Shown: positions 1-8,984, numbered from the stretch's first letter. The stretch is DNA of 40,063 bases from Caballeronia glathei (GCF_000698595.1 NZ_JFHC01000071.1:1-40063); one strand, 5' to 3'. Made by a program: numbers and translations. Notes: generated by a model from the sequence alone, not told the origin.

Positions 1-890
1 GAGTGTGGAGTGTGACGGGTGCGCTGCATCGGCGCCTTTCGGGATTTGTCGGGCCGCATTGCGCCTGTCGGCGGCCTCTCTGTCTGGAACTTGCTACGCA
101 AAGCGGACAAGCGTAGATCATGGCAGCAGCATATGTCACTTCGCGAGGATTTCAAGTGCGATCGGTCCTCTCGGTTCACTTGCCGACCGGCCTGCACGCG
201 CCGCCTCTGGCATGGACGCAGCCACTTCATTCTTCCGACTGGCCGGCCACCGTTTCGCCTCCGGCTCGACTCCGGTGACATTCGATATCTTCAGGATGTT
301 CAACTCCGATTTCGGACATAGTCTTGTCCCACATTCGCGTCCGGCGAAATCGGAGTGCTCGTATGAGCAACTCTGCAACGAGGCCAGCCCAGCGAGGCCC
401 GGCTATCGCAACAACAGCGGCCGGACCCACAAACGCCTGGGGTTGGCACCCACGTCGGCTTGGGTGAGAAGAATCCGGCGCGACGGTGCGCCTCCCCGGC
501 GCGGTATCGCGCCAGCATGGGCTGCCGCCGCGAAGGCAGTACGCGCACTCCGTCGGAGAAAACACGCGCGATTCCGTGGCTGGTCGACTGCCGCTCCCCG
601 TGACATTGGACCAAAGTCCAATACCTGCCGGCGCGCGCTAGTCATATTCTAGAACTGACGTACTTTTGTCCCGTTCGGCCCGATGTGAACGGCCCGTATG
701 CGCCTCAATCCTCGTCAACACGGCGCCCGAGCCTTTTTGCAGTCGTTTCGCCGAGCGGCGGGCATCAAGTTCGCCTCTTCTTCGAAAAAGAATGGTGACC
801 TGCACCTGATTCATCGAACCACATTGGCTGGGTGGACGGACTGGCGCCTGGAGCAGGTGTTCGACTGTCCGGGCACGACGGGAGCACGCC
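1..890. other. Gene-poor stretch, no supported gene
   Basis: Several overlapping reading frames stay open on both strands here, as expected from high GC, but none gives a recognisable domain, a convincing ribosome-binding site or a clean start. The translations are rich in Arg, Ala, Pro and Ser without hydrophobic periodicity, which is typical of non-coding or decayed high-GC DNA. I see no RNA gene and no insertion-sequence ends. Because gene relics follow immediately, this may be decayed coding sequence too old to identify. Confidence 0.5.
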
Positions 891-1150
891 ATGCGGCAAC
901 CCAAGATCGTCATCGTCGGCGCTGGACCGGTTGGCGGATCGGCGGCTCGTTGTGCAGCCGTGTCGATCCCGGGCGCGAAGATCGTCGTCGCCGATGTCGC
1001 GCGAGCGCGGGCCGAAAGGCGCGTGCTTGACCTCGCCCACGCTGCAGCGTCCCGGGGACGCAACCGCTTCTACGGCAAGGGCGCTACTCACTACGGGATC
1101 GCCAGCGCGATTGCGCGAACCCGCGAAGTCATCGTGCACGGCACCAACCT
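891..1150 (+). pseudogene. L-lactate/malate dehydrogenase relic, internally deleted
   Basis: The frame opens with a Rossmann nucleotide-binding start (IVIVGAGPVGG, residues 7-17), an acidic residue ending the second strand (VVADVA) and the family turn LDLAHA (residues 46-51), as in NAD-dependent L-lactate/malate dehydrogenases. Only about ten residues later it reads GKGATHYGIASAIAR (residues 62-76), which matches the family's C-terminal motif KGATYYGIA. In intact enzymes these motifs lie well over 150 residues apart. The core with the catalytic Arg and His residues is therefore missing, as if removed by an in-frame deletion. The frame then runs on into Arg-rich nonsense to about 1511. A GGGAG box precedes the ATG. 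It cannot be a working dehydrogenase. Confidence 0.7.
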
Positions 1151-1158
1151 CAGAAGGC

Positions 1159-1404
1159 TTGATCATCGTTCAGCGTGCGGGGCAGGGTCCCGGCATCGGA
1201 GGCTTCAAGGACGATTCGCGGATGGATGTCGCATTGCGCGTGGGGAATCCCCGGTATTTCGTCACCTTCTTCCGCGATCCGGAGCCGCGCGAGACCTTGC
1301 TGGTCTGCGCGGCCGAGCCGCAGGTCGTCAAGAATGCGCACGCGCTGCATCCGGGTGGCGCGGAGCCGGGTATCGTCGGCAACGCTGCATCCCGGGCGTC
1401 ATGA
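1159..1404 (+). pseudogene. DUF3141 (PHA-synthase-like alpha/beta hydrolase) fragment
   Basis: In a different frame from the dehydrogenase relic, and starting about 15 bases after it, the translation reads RAGQGPGIGGFKDDS, then VALRVGNPRYFVTFF, then ALHPGG, ending at IVGN. This follows the order and spacing of the conserved stretch of DUF3141 proteins (RAGHGPGIGGFK, GHPCYFVGFLP, LHPEADG, VIGNCQAGW), a family related to polyhydroxyalkanoate synthases. The match stops just before the nucleophile-elbow segment, so both the beginning and the catalytic end of a protein normally many hundred residues long are missing. The fragment has no start codon of its own. Identification is by remembered family motifs. 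Confidence 0.65.
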
Positions 1405-1529
1405 CGGGGCGTCGAATATCTGCATCGTCGATGGAGACGGATTCGTCGCATCGTGGCGGCTCGATACGTTTGACTGCAAGTTTGGTATATGGCTCCAACA
1501 CCTGCCACTGACCTGCAAGGAGGCAATCG

Positions 1530-2633
1530 ATGTTGCCGACGCTCACTTCCGAAAAGGCGCTCTCCCGCGGGCTGCTAGATGTACTGATCCGCGCCGGGCT
1601 GATAGCGGTTCTGGTGATTTTCTGCTTCCGGATCTTCTACCCGTTCCTCAACCTGATGGTCTGGTCCCTGATCCTGGCGATCACGCTCTATCCCCTGCAG
1701 GTCAGACTCAGGCGCGGGGTGCTCAAAAAGGACGGCCATGCCGCGACATTGATCGTTCTGGTTACCTTCATCATCGTCCTCGTGCCGACGTGGCTGCTGG
1801 GCAACGCGATGGCCGCCTCGCTGGAGCGTGCGATTGACATCGCGAAGAGCGGCACCTTCCAGATTCCGCCGCCGGCCGAGTCGGTAGCGGCCTGGCCGCT
1901 GGTGGGCAAGCGGCTGTACGAATTCTGGATGCAGGCCGCCACCGACCTGACCGGTCTCGTGATGAAGTTCGCCCCTCAGTTGAAGGGGGTCGGTGTCGTG
2001 CTGCTGGGGACGGTCACGAGCCTCGGCGCGGGGCTGCTGCTCTTCTTCGTTGCCGTGATCGTCGCGGGAATTTTCATGGCTTACGGGGAAGCGGGGCATC
2101 GCAGCGCAGTGCAGATCGCTTCGCGCATTTCGGGCCCCGAGAACGGCCCGGCGATCACCGAACTGTGTACCGCGACCATCCGCGCGGTGGCGCAAGGCGT
2201 GGTGGGTATCGCGTTCATCCAGATGCTGCTGGTAGGCGTTGCTTTTGTCGTGATGGGTGTTCCCGCCGCTGGCGTACTGGCGTTCCTGGTCCTGTTGCTC
2301 GGGATCATGCAATTGCCCGCCACGCTGATCACGATTCCGGTAATCGCCTTTGTCATTGCCACCGAAGGTGTCAGCGCGGCGACGATCGTCTTCTCGATCT
2401 ACGTCTTCGTTGCGGGACTTGCCGATAACGTACTCAAGCCCTTGCTGCTGGGCCGCGGCGTCGACGTGCCGATGCCGGTCGTGCTGATCGGCGCGCTGGG
2501 CGGCATGGTCACCGGCGGCGTGATCGGGCTGTTCATTGGTCCGGTGGCGCTTGCAGTCGGCTATCAACTGTTCTGGCGATGGGTGGAGGACCAGCCGAAA
2601 GCGGAGGTGACGCAAGAGCAAAAGCAGTCCTGA
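1530..2633 (+). CDS. AI-2E family transporter (PerM/YdiK-like membrane protein)
   Basis: This 367-residue inner-membrane protein belongs to the AI-2E exporter (PF01594) family, whose members span the membrane about eight times and are implicated in export of small molecules or ions. Hydrophobic segments are visible at residues 20-60, 65-85, 150-185 and across 210-345, separated by the long polar segment typical of the family (about 90-145). The start is fixed by a perfect Shine-Dalgarno AAGGAGG at 1517-1523, six bases before the ATG. The gene heads a compact operon, with 18 bases to the outer-membrane factor. In this setting it more likely serves efflux than quorum sensing; the substrate cannot be read from sequence. 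Confidence 0.85.
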   Translation: MLPTLTSEKALSRGLLDVLIRAGLIAVLVIFCFRIFYPFLNLMVWSLILAITLYPLQVRLRRGVLKKDGHAATLIVLVTFIIVLVPTWLLGNAMAASLERAIDIAKSGTFQIPPPAESVAAWPLVGKRLYEFWMQAATDLTGLVMKFAPQLKGVGVVLLGTVTSLGAGLLLFFVAVIVAGIFMAYGEAGHRSAVQIASRISGPENGPAITELCTATIRAVAQGVVGIAFIQMLLVGVAFVVMGVPAAGVLAFLVLLLGIMQLPATLITIPVIAFVIATEGVSAATIVFSIYVFVAGLADNVLKPLLLGRGVDVPMPVVLIGALGGMVTGGVIGLFIGPVALAVGYQLFWRWVEDQPKAEVTQEQKQS

Positions 2634-2651
2634 TACCGCGAGGGCCGTGCC

Positions 2652-4208
2652 GTGCCGCGCTTCGCCCGCCCCGAACGCCTGCTGCTGATCGGCGCGGCGT
2701 GCGTCGGTGGCTGCGTCCAGCTCGGGCCCGACTTTCATCCCCAGCGCGAGGCCTGGACCGAACACTGGAGCAGCCCGCCCATCGCGCAGGTCACCGCCCA
2801 GGGCGTACAGCCCGACGCCCGGCAGTGGTGGCAGGTATTCGAGGACCAGAATCTCGAGCGTCTGATTGCCGAAGCCGACGCCCACAACGCCGACCTGAGA
2901 ATCGCCGGGCTGCGCGTGGTGGAGGCGCGCGCTCAACTGGGCATTGCGCTGAGCGGGCGCTACCCGCAAGTGCAGCAGATCACCGGTGAAGTTCTGTACG
3001 GCGATGAAAAGCGCTCCGGCGGAAACCGCCCCCATTCGGGCGGATTCCTGCAATACAGCGCGGGCTTCAGCGTCGGCTGGGAACTCGATTTCTGGGGGCG
3101 TTTCAGCCGCGCGATCGAGTCGGCCGATGCCGCCTATTTTGCCGCCAAAGCCAACCATGACGATGTGCTGGTGCTGCTGCACGCCCAGGTGGCCAACACC
3201 TACTACGCCCTGCGCACGGCCGAAGCGCGCCTGCGCATCGCCCGCGACAACGCCAAGCTGCAAAAGCGCAGCTTCGAGATCACCCAGCGTCTGTTCAAGA
3301 GCGGCGAGAGCGATGAGCTGGATCTGCAGCAGGCGAAGACACAGTATCTGGGCACGCTCGCCACGATTCCCAATTTCGAGAGCCAGATCGTGCTTTCCCG
3401 CCATGCGCTGTCCGCCCTGATCGGCCGCCCGCCAGGTCCGCTGCCCGAACTGGAGGCGCAGCCGGGCAAGGAAGGCATGATCCCGCTCGTCGACCGCGCG
3501 GTGCTGCAGGACGTGCCCGCCGACCTGCTGCTGCGCCGTCCGGACGTTCGCGCGGCCGAACTGAACGTTGCTGCCCAGTCGGCGCTGATCGGCGTGGCCG
3601 AGGCCGATCTCTATCCTTCCGTGACCCTTCTTGGCAGCCTGGTCTGGACCGCCACTTCGGTGGCGGGCGCGCCCAGCACGCTGGCGCTCGTCGGCGGTCC
3701 CACCGTGAGCTGGAACGTGTTCGACCATGGCAGGATTACGAACAACGTGCGGGTACAGGACGCGCGTCTGCAGCAGCTGATCGTCGCCTACCAGAATGCC
3801 GTGCGCGAGGCCGCGCGCGAGGCTGACGATGCCGCCACGAGTCTCGTCTCGGCACTGCAGCGCGAAAGTATCCTGCGCGACGCGGAACTCGCCGCGCTGC
3901 GCTCGCTGACGCTCGCCAATACGATCTATCGCGAGGGATACTCGGACTTCCAGCGGGTACTGGATGCGCAGCGTGCGCTCTCGTCCCAGCAGGACGCTTA
4001 TGTGGTGAACCGCGGCAATGCCGTGTCCAGCCTGATTACCCTTTACGCGGCCCTCGGCGGCGGCTGGCATACCGGCGAGCCGCTCGTCGACGCGGCGACC
4101 CGTGAACAGATGGAGCAACGCACCAACTGGGGCGATCTGCTGAACGATTCGAAGCCGCCGTCCGTGACGACACGCCAGGCGTTGCCGGAGGGAAATCCCG
4201 ATGAGTGA
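2652..4208 (+). CDS. NodT-type outer-membrane efflux lipoprotein (TolC-like)
   Basis: This 518-residue protein is the outer-membrane channel of a tripartite efflux system. It starts at a GTG and has a lipoprotein signal peptide (LLLIGAACVGGC), with Cys21 the predicted lipidation site. The mature part has the two OEP repeats of the NodT family: one begins near WWQVFEDQNLERLI with the repeat core around residues 60-250, and the other carries the hallmark DLLLRRPDVRAAE (about 288-300) followed by SWNVFDHGRI. Both halves are rich in long amphipathic helices for the periplasmic alpha-barrel. Length is normal for NodT proteins. It ends eight bases inside the next gene, which suggests coupled translation with the adaptor. 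Confidence 0.92.
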   Translation: MPRFARPERLLLIGAACVGGCVQLGPDFHPQREAWTEHWSSPPIAQVTAQGVQPDARQWWQVFEDQNLERLIAEADAHNADLRIAGLRVVEARAQLGIALSGRYPQVQQITGEVLYGDEKRSGGNRPHSGGFLQYSAGFSVGWELDFWGRFSRAIESADAAYFAAKANHDDVLVLLHAQVANTYYALRTAEARLRIARDNAKLQKRSFEITQRLFKSGESDELDLQQAKTQYLGTLATIPNFESQIVLSRHALSALIGRPPGPLPELEAQPGKEGMIPLVDRAVLQDVPADLLLRRPDVRAAELNVAAQSALIGVAEADLYPSVTLLGSLVWTATSVAGAPSTLALVGGPTVSWNVFDHGRITNNVRVQDARLQQLIVAYQNAVREAAREADDAATSLVSALQRESILRDAELAALRSLTLANTIYREGYSDFQRVLDAQRALSSQQDAYVVNRGNAVSSLITLYAALGGGWHTGEPLVDAATREQMEQRTNWGDLLNDSKPPSVTTRQALPEGNPDE

Positions 4209-5328
4209 GGCACCGAAACCTCCGGCAACGACGCCGCCCGACACGCCAGCGCCCGCCGCCGATCCGGCAGGCAAGGGGGTCAAGTGGGTCGTCGTGGTGA
4301 TCGTAGTGAGCCTCGTCTGGTACCTGCTCGCCGACCGGTTCACGCCATACACCCAGCAGGCGCGGGTGCAGGCATTCGTGGTCGCGGTGGCCCCGGAAGT
4401 GTCGGGGCAGGTGATCCGGGTGCTCGTGCACGACAATCAGCAAGTGAAGGCCGGTGCCGTCCTGTTCGAAGTGGATCCGCTGCAGTACCAGATCACGCTC
4501 GACCGTGCACGTGCCGACCTCGATTCGATACGCCGTCAGATAGGCGCGAGCACGGCAGGCATCGATTCGGCGCGGGCATCGTTGCGCGCCGCCATCGCAA
4601 ACGAGGTCAAGGCGCGTCAGGATAGCGAGCGTCTGGAGAGGCTGTACCGCGAAGACGAGGGTACCGTGTCGCTGCGCCGCCTCGAGGTGGCCCGCGCCAC
4701 CCACGAACAGGCCGTGAGTCAGGTCGCCGCCGCCCGCGCCGAGGTGGAGCGCGCGCGCGAACAGCAAGGTGGCGGCGATGCGGACAACGCGCAGTTGCGC
4801 AGCGCCTCCGCCGCTGTGAAAAAGGCGGAACTGGACCTGGCCAATACGCGGATACGCGCGCGCTCGGCCGGCCTGATCACCGATCTGCGCACCGACGTCG
4901 GCCAGTTCGCCGCTGCCGGCGCAGCCGTCATGACGTTGATTTCGATGAGCGATGTCTGGGTGAGCGCGGATATGACCGAAAACAACCTGGGGCATGTCGA
5001 GCCTGGCACGCCGGTCGGCATCGTGCTTGACGCGCTGCCGGGCGAGATATTCGAAGGACGCGTTCGCAGCGTGGGGTATGGCGTCAGCGACGGCCAGAGC
5101 ACGCCGCCCGGCGGTCTGCCGACCGTCCAGAACAGCCGCGACTGGCTGCGTCCGGCGCAACGTTTCCCGGTGATCGTCGAGTTTGCGCCGGGTGCGGCGC
5201 CCTCGCTTCGCGGCATCCGTATTGGCGGGCAGGCGGAAGTCATGGCGTTTCCGAGGCCGGGCAATCCGCTCAACCTGCCGGGCCGCGTGTTCCTGCGTCT
5301 GATGAGCTGGCTTTCCTACGTCTACTGA
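4201..5328 (+). CDS. HlyD/EmrA-type membrane fusion protein
   Basis: This 375-residue periplasmic adaptor links an inner-membrane pump to the outer-membrane channel. It has a Pro-rich cytoplasmic tail (1-25), one membrane anchor (about 28-44), the first lipoyl half (PEVSGQVIRVLVHDNQ, about 65-80), a long coiled-coil hairpin (about 95-215), the second lipoyl half (GLITDLRTDVGQFA) and a beta-barrel domain (WVSADMTENN, GTPVGI). This matches EmrA/AaeA adaptors. The ATG overlaps the 3' end of the outer-membrane gene by eight bases (ATGAGTGA), and its own stop overlaps the next start. The arrangement resembles aromatic-acid or fusaric-acid efflux operons of Burkholderiales. Confidence 0.93.
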   Translation: MSEAPKPPATTPPDTPAPAADPAGKGVKWVVVVIVVSLVWYLLADRFTPYTQQARVQAFVVAVAPEVSGQVIRVLVHDNQQVKAGAVLFEVDPLQYQITLDRARADLDSIRRQIGASTAGIDSARASLRAAIANEVKARQDSERLERLYREDEGTVSLRRLEVARATHEQAVSQVAAARAEVERAREQQGGGDADNAQLRSASAAVKKAELDLANTRIRARSAGLITDLRTDVGQFAAAGAAVMTLISMSDVWVSADMTENNLGHVEPGTPVGIVLDALPGEIFEGRVRSVGYGVSDGQSTPPGGLPTVQNSRDWLRPAQRFPVIVEFAPGAAPSLRGIRIGGQAEVMAFPRPGNPLNLPGRVFLRLMSWLSYVY

Positions 5329-6350
5329 TGGCGACCATGTTCAGGGAACGTGACCCTCTCAGCCAGCGTCCGCTACGCCTCGCAAGCGGCACCGCGCTGT
5401 GCCTTGCGGCCAGTTTCGGTCTCGACCTGCCGATTCCGGTGGTCGCCCCGGTATTCGCCGTCTTTCTGCTTGCCACGCTCGACCGGCCGCTGTCGCTCAA
5501 GGCCGCGCTGGGCCTCGCGCTGGTGGTGATGTTGACCACCGGCTCCGGTCTGCTGCTCATCCCGTTGCTGCGCCACTACCCTGCCTCTGGCGTGCTGCTG
5601 ATCGGTCTGGGTCTTTTCCTTGCTTTCCGCTATGGTCTGCGCGGAGGAAACAATCTGATCGCGACCTTTCTGGTGGCCGGGCTCACGATGATCTCCGCAG
5701 CAGGCACCGCCGATTATCAACTGGCCGTCACGGTCGTGGGCGCCCTCGTCAAAGGGCTTCTGCTTGCCGTGGTGGTGCTGGCTGTCAGCCACTGGCTGTT
5801 TCCCGAACCCGCGAGGGGCCGCGCACAGCCTGCTGCCCCGGCCTTGCCCGATGCCGAGGCCGGCCGGATCGCATTGCGCGCCGCACTGGTGGTGATGCCC
5901 GCCTTCCTGCTCGCCCTGACCGATCCCGCCAGCTACATGCCGATCATCATGAAGTCCGTCAGTCTTGGCCGGCAAAGCTGCACGACGTCGGCTCGCGGCG
6001 CGGCACGCGAACTTCTCGGGTCCACGCTGTTCGGCGGCTTGCTGGCAATCGTGTTCTGGTTTGCACTGAGGCTCTCCGCCCATCTATGGATGTTCTTCCT
6101 GTGGATGTTGCTGTTTGGCCTGCTGATGGCGCGCAAGCTCTATTCCGTCAGGCCGCAGCGATACCGTCCCGGCTTCTGGCTGAACAGCCTCGTCACCCTC
6201 ATTATCCTGCTCGGTCAGTCGGTTCAGGACAGTGTGGCCGGCAAGGATGTCTATAGTGCCTTCGCGGTGCGCATGGGCCTTTTCGTTGCCGTGACCCTGT
6301 ATGCGTGCCTGATGCTCCAGCTTCTCGATCAGCCCGGCCGTGTGCGATAG
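5328..6350 (+). CDS. DUF2955 / FUSC-like inner-membrane efflux component
   Basis: This 340-residue polytopic membrane protein has about ten hydrophobic segments in two blocks (about residues 15-160 and 185-335), the layout of DUF2955 proteins related to FUSC/aromatic-acid exporter pumps such as AaeB. It lacks the large cytoplasmic domain of full-length AaeB. Its ATG overlaps the adaptor stop (TGATG), so it is almost certainly translated with the adaptor. By position it is the inner-membrane pump partner of the HlyD protein. The AI-2E protein at the head of the operon may be a second inner-membrane component. Aromatic acids or weak organic acids are plausible substrates, but this is inferred only from the family. 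Confidence 0.85.
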   Translation: MATMFRERDPLSQRPLRLASGTALCLAASFGLDLPIPVVAPVFAVFLLATLDRPLSLKAALGLALVVMLTTGSGLLLIPLLRHYPASGVLLIGLGLFLAFRYGLRGGNNLIATFLVAGLTMISAAGTADYQLAVTVVGALVKGLLLAVVVLAVSHWLFPEPARGRAQPAAPALPDAEAGRIALRAALVVMPAFLLALTDPASYMPIIMKSVSLGRQSCTTSARGAARELLGSTLFGGLLAIVFWFALRLSAHLWMFFLWMLLFGLLMARKLYSVRPQRYRPGFWLNSLVTLIILLGQSVQDSVAGKDVYSAFAVRMGLFVAVTLYACLMLQLLDQPGRVR

Positions 6351-6506
6351 CCGATAGCCCGCCCCGGGTGGCGGCGAGATGCGCTTCAAGGTTGTGACCA
6401 TACGCCGTCCGTCGTCCGAAGGTGACGCTGGCCGGCCTTCTGTCTGCATCCTTTCAGGACCGGACATGTTTGCAGGCTCTTTCACGAGATTGCGAGAGGT
6501 TCCATC

Positions 6507-6887
6507 ATGGACAATGCCAGGAAAGCCGCGGACCGCCCCTTGCAGGCTCGCCACGTGTTCGAGGAATTTGCGAGGACCATCTGGTATCTGCGAGCGATCC
6601 TCGCCGGGCTGCTGGCGATTTTCGTCCTGCTTTCGGTCGGCATGTATTACGCGGGTGGACCGATCGAAGCAGCGAACCGTGCGCCATCGTCCCTTGGGCA
6701 GACGCTTTACTTCTGCACGATCACGGCGCTCACCATCGGGTACGGCGACGTGGTTCCCACGACTACGTTGGGCCGCATCGACGCGATCCTGCTCGGCGTG
6801 GTGGGCCTGTTGGTAACAGGTGTCGTCACCGCTGCCGCGGTGCGCGGTGTCCAGGAGGCGGCGCGTCGGGCTGGCATCCAGGGCTAG
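6507..6887 (+). CDS. Two-helix potassium channel (Ion_trans_2)
   Basis: This 126-residue protein has two membrane segments (about 30-48 and 92-112) flanking a pore loop whose selectivity filter reads TIGYGD (residues 76-81), the K+ channel signature. It is a minimal KcsA-like channel with no C-terminal RCK nucleotide-binding domain. It presumably forms a tetramer in the inner membrane. A GAGAGG box lies before the ATG. It sits 156 bases after the efflux operon on the same strand and is followed by a GC-rich hairpin, so it is probably its own transcription unit or the tail of that operon. Confidence 0.9.
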   Translation: MDNARKAADRPLQARHVFEEFARTIWYLRAILAGLLAIFVLLSVGMYYAGGPIEAANRAPSSLGQTLYFCTITALTIGYGDVVPTTTLGRIDAILLGVVGLLVTGVVTAAAVRGVQEAARRAGIQG

Positions 6888-6897
6888 GGATGCGGCG

Positions 6898-6919
6898 GCG
6901 GCGGGGGATCTCCCGCCGC
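6898..6919 (+). terminator. GC-rich hairpin after the K+ channel gene
   Basis: GCGGCGGG (6898-6905) and CCCGCCGC (6912-6919) form a perfect eight-base-pair stem with a six-base loop, ten bases after the channel stop codon. There is no T-run behind it, so it may be a weak intrinsic terminator or an RNA-stabilising hairpin rather than a canonical terminator. Confidence 0.4.
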
Positions 6920-7057
6920 GCAGCCTCGCCGCCGTTGACGTGCAGCTCCTTGAACGGGTGAAAGCTTTCACCCAGGCGCTCCGTGCACCGAACTGTGTAT
7001 TGCCCCGACCGCTTTGCATGTTTAGACTCGCCGGGTCGACTTTCACAACGGCCTCGC

Positions 7058-7681
7058 ATGCTGAAGATCCTCGGAAAAGCGTCGTCCATCAACGTCCGCA
7101 AAGTGCTCTGGGCGTGTGCCGAACTGCACCTTCCCTTTGAGCGGGAGGATTGGGGAACGGGCTTCAGACCAGCCGATACGCCTGAATTCCTTTCGTTGAA
7201 TCCCAATGGGCTGGTACCCGTCATCAAGGACGGAGACTTCGTGCTTTGGGAGTCGAACTCGATTATTCGCTATCTGGCTTCCCGCTATGGCGGCCAGGCG
7301 TTGTATCCCGCCGACCCGGTGGTGCGGGCGCCGATCGATCAGTGGATGGACTGGCAGGCAACCGACCTGAACCGGTCATGGAGCTACGCATTTCTGGGCC
7401 TGGTCAGGAAGTCGCCCGCCCACGTGGACGCGAACCAGATTGCCGAGTCGCTCGGAAACTGGGGCAGGCACATGCGCATACTGAATAGCCGGCTTGAGAC
7501 GACGGGTGCCTTCGTCGCCGGGGAGCAATTCTCGCTCGCCGACATTCCGGTGGGACTGTCAGTGAATCGCTGGTTCAGCACGCCCTTCGAACATCCCCAT
7601 TTCCCCGCGGTATCGAATTATTTCGAACGGCTGGGGGAACGCCCCGGTTTTGCGGCCTACTGCAGGAATGGGACACCATAG
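7058..7681 (+). CDS. Glutathione S-transferase
   Basis: This 207-residue cytosolic enzyme has the GST fold. The N-terminal thioredoxin-like domain starts MLKILGKASSINVRKV, where the Ser pair is the likely glutathione-activating site. It carries the cis-Pro loop LVPVIKDGDF and the glutathione-binding ESNSI, followed by an all-helical C-terminal domain with the conserved F-S-L-A-D-I N-capping box. An in-frame start 75 bases upstream exists, but the residues it adds do not resemble a GST, so I use the ATG at 7058. It converges on the mannonate-dehydratase-type gene with only 21 bases between stops. Substrate unknown; detoxification or isomerisation roles are both common in the family. Confidence 0.9.
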   Translation: MLKILGKASSINVRKVLWACAELHLPFEREDWGTGFRPADTPEFLSLNPNGLVPVIKDGDFVLWESNSIIRYLASRYGGQALYPADPVVRAPIDQWMDWQATDLNRSWSYAFLGLVRKSPAHVDANQIAESLGNWGRHMRILNSRLETTGAFVAGEQFSLADIPVGLSVNRWFSTPFEHPHFPAVSNYFERLGERPGFAAYCRNGTP

Positions 7682-7702
7682 TTAGTAGCAGCGCCATCAC
7701 TC

Positions 7703-8950
7703 TCACGGTGTTTGCAGCGTTCCATCCTTCAACCGTGTCTGCGTCCACGTCGTCGCGGTGTTCTCACACGGATATTTCGCTGCCTCGGCCTCGTCGATGT
7801 CCACGCCGAGTCCGGGCTTGTCGTTCGCGTAGACGTGTCCGTTGCGGAATTCGGGCAGACCAGGGAACACATCGAGCAACGCAGCCTTCTGGCCCTTCAA
7901 CTCTTGGATCACGAAGTTCGGCGGCTCCGTCCCCGACCACTCCTGGACGCCGAAATTGCGCGACGCCAGATCGATGTGAATGTTCGCCGCGTGCGCAAGC
8001 GGCGACATGTCGCCGGGGCCGTGCCAGGCGGTCCTCACGCCGAACTGCTCCGCGAAAATCTGCAGCTTGCGCCCGGCCGTGATGCCGCCGATCTGGCTCA
8101 GGTGAACGCGAATGAAATCGATCAGCCGCTCGGTGATCAGGAAGCGCCATTCAGATGGATTGTTGAAGAGCTCCCCCTGCGCCAGGGGGGTGGTTGTCTT
8201 CGCTCTCAGCTGACGCATCCATTCGCCTTCTTCGAGCGCGATGGCATCTTCCAGAAAGAAAAGGTCGTATTGTTCCAGTTCGCACGCAAACCTGATCGCT
8301 TCGACAGGCTTTAGCCGCTCATGCACGTCGTGGCACAGCGCGACGTCGAAGCCGACCTTGTTGCGGATGCCGTCAAAGAGCTTGAGCGTCTCGCGCATGT
8401 ATTTGCGGCTGTCCAGGTACACGCCGTCAGGGGCGCCCTGAGGAGCCCCCGCGGGCGCCTTGCCGTAGACGCCTCCGCCATATCCGCCGCTTTGGCAGCG
8501 GATATGCGTGATGCCCTGTTCGCGGTACCGCTGGATGTTTTCGCACAGTTCGTTGAGGTCCCGGCCGTCGGCGTGACGGTAGATCGGCACGCCTTCGCGG
8601 CACTTGCCGCCGAAGAGTTGATAGAGCGGCATGTTCGCGAGCTTGCCTTTGATATCCCACAGCGCCATGTCGACGCCAGAAATGGCGTTGTTCTCGATCG
8701 GGCCATTGCGCCAGTAGGCGTTTTGGTGCATCAGTTGCCAGAGCTCTTCGATCGCCTCGGCATTGCGTCCGATCAAAAGCGGCCGCAGGTATTCCTCGAT
8801 GAGGCACTTGACCGCGACATGCCGATACGCGAACGTCGCGCAGCCGAGACCGTACAGGCCGTCCTGATTCGTCTCCACCTTCACGACGATCAGATTGATG
8901 CCTTCGGGCGCGGTCAGGATGACCTTAACATCGGTGATGAGGGTTGCCAT
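7703..8950 (-). CDS. D-mannonate dehydratase-type enolase superfamily protein (ManD/RspA)
   Basis: This 415-residue protein belongs to the ManD subgroup of the enolase superfamily, which dehydrates D-mannonate and/or D-gluconate to 2-keto-3-deoxygluconate. From the ATG at 8950, the metal ligands are Asp208 (in CHDVHERL), Glu234 (FLEDA) and Glu260 (QGELF). His210, two residues after the first ligand, and Arg151 (HIRCQSGGYGGG) match the ManD acid/base residues, and His310 and Glu337 lie in the expected C-terminal motifs (TAWHGPGD, VQEWSG). The start giving MATLITDVKV fits the family; an upstream in-frame ATG adds 16 atypical residues. It is the last gene of the GntR-led operon, 34 bases after the MFS gene. 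ManD family members vary greatly in efficiency and some are nearly inactive, so the substrate is uncertain. Confidence 0.92.
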   Translation of the reverse strand: MATLITDVKVILTAPEGINLIVVKVETNQDGLYGLGCATFAYRHVAVKCLIEEYLRPLLIGRNAEAIEELWQLMHQNAYWRNGPIENNAISGVDMALWDIKGKLANMPLYQLFGGKCREGVPIYRHADGRDLNELCENIQRYREQGITHIRCQSGGYGGGVYGKAPAGAPQGAPDGVYLDSRKYMRETLKLFDGIRNKVGFDVALCHDVHERLKPVEAIRFACELEQYDLFFLEDAIALEEGEWMRQLRAKTTTPLAQGELFNNPSEWRFLITERLIDFIRVHLSQIGGITAGRKLQIFAEQFGVRTAWHGPGDMSPLAHAANIHIDLASRNFGVQEWSGTEPPNFVIQELKGQKAALLDVFPGLPEFRNGHVYANDKPGLGVDIDEAEAAKYPCENTATTWTQTRLKDGTLQTP

Positions 8951-8984
8951 ATTCAGTCTGCCAGAGGTGTTGGTCGAATTCGCT

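Noticed and set aside
5..652. A 215-codon plus-strand frame
   Set aside because: No ribosome-binding site, no recognisable domain and a Ser/Arg/Ala/Pro-rich translation; other frames are equally open here.
1575..4436. A 953-codon open frame on the minus strand
   Set aside because: It lies antisense to the AI-2E, outer-membrane and adaptor genes, which have clear motifs and start sites. Its translation is His/Arg/Gln-rich without domains, a usual mirror effect of high-GC coding DNA.
4036..5160. A 374-codon minus-strand frame
   Set aside because: It is antisense to the HlyD-type adaptor, whose lipoyl and coiled-coil features are clear.
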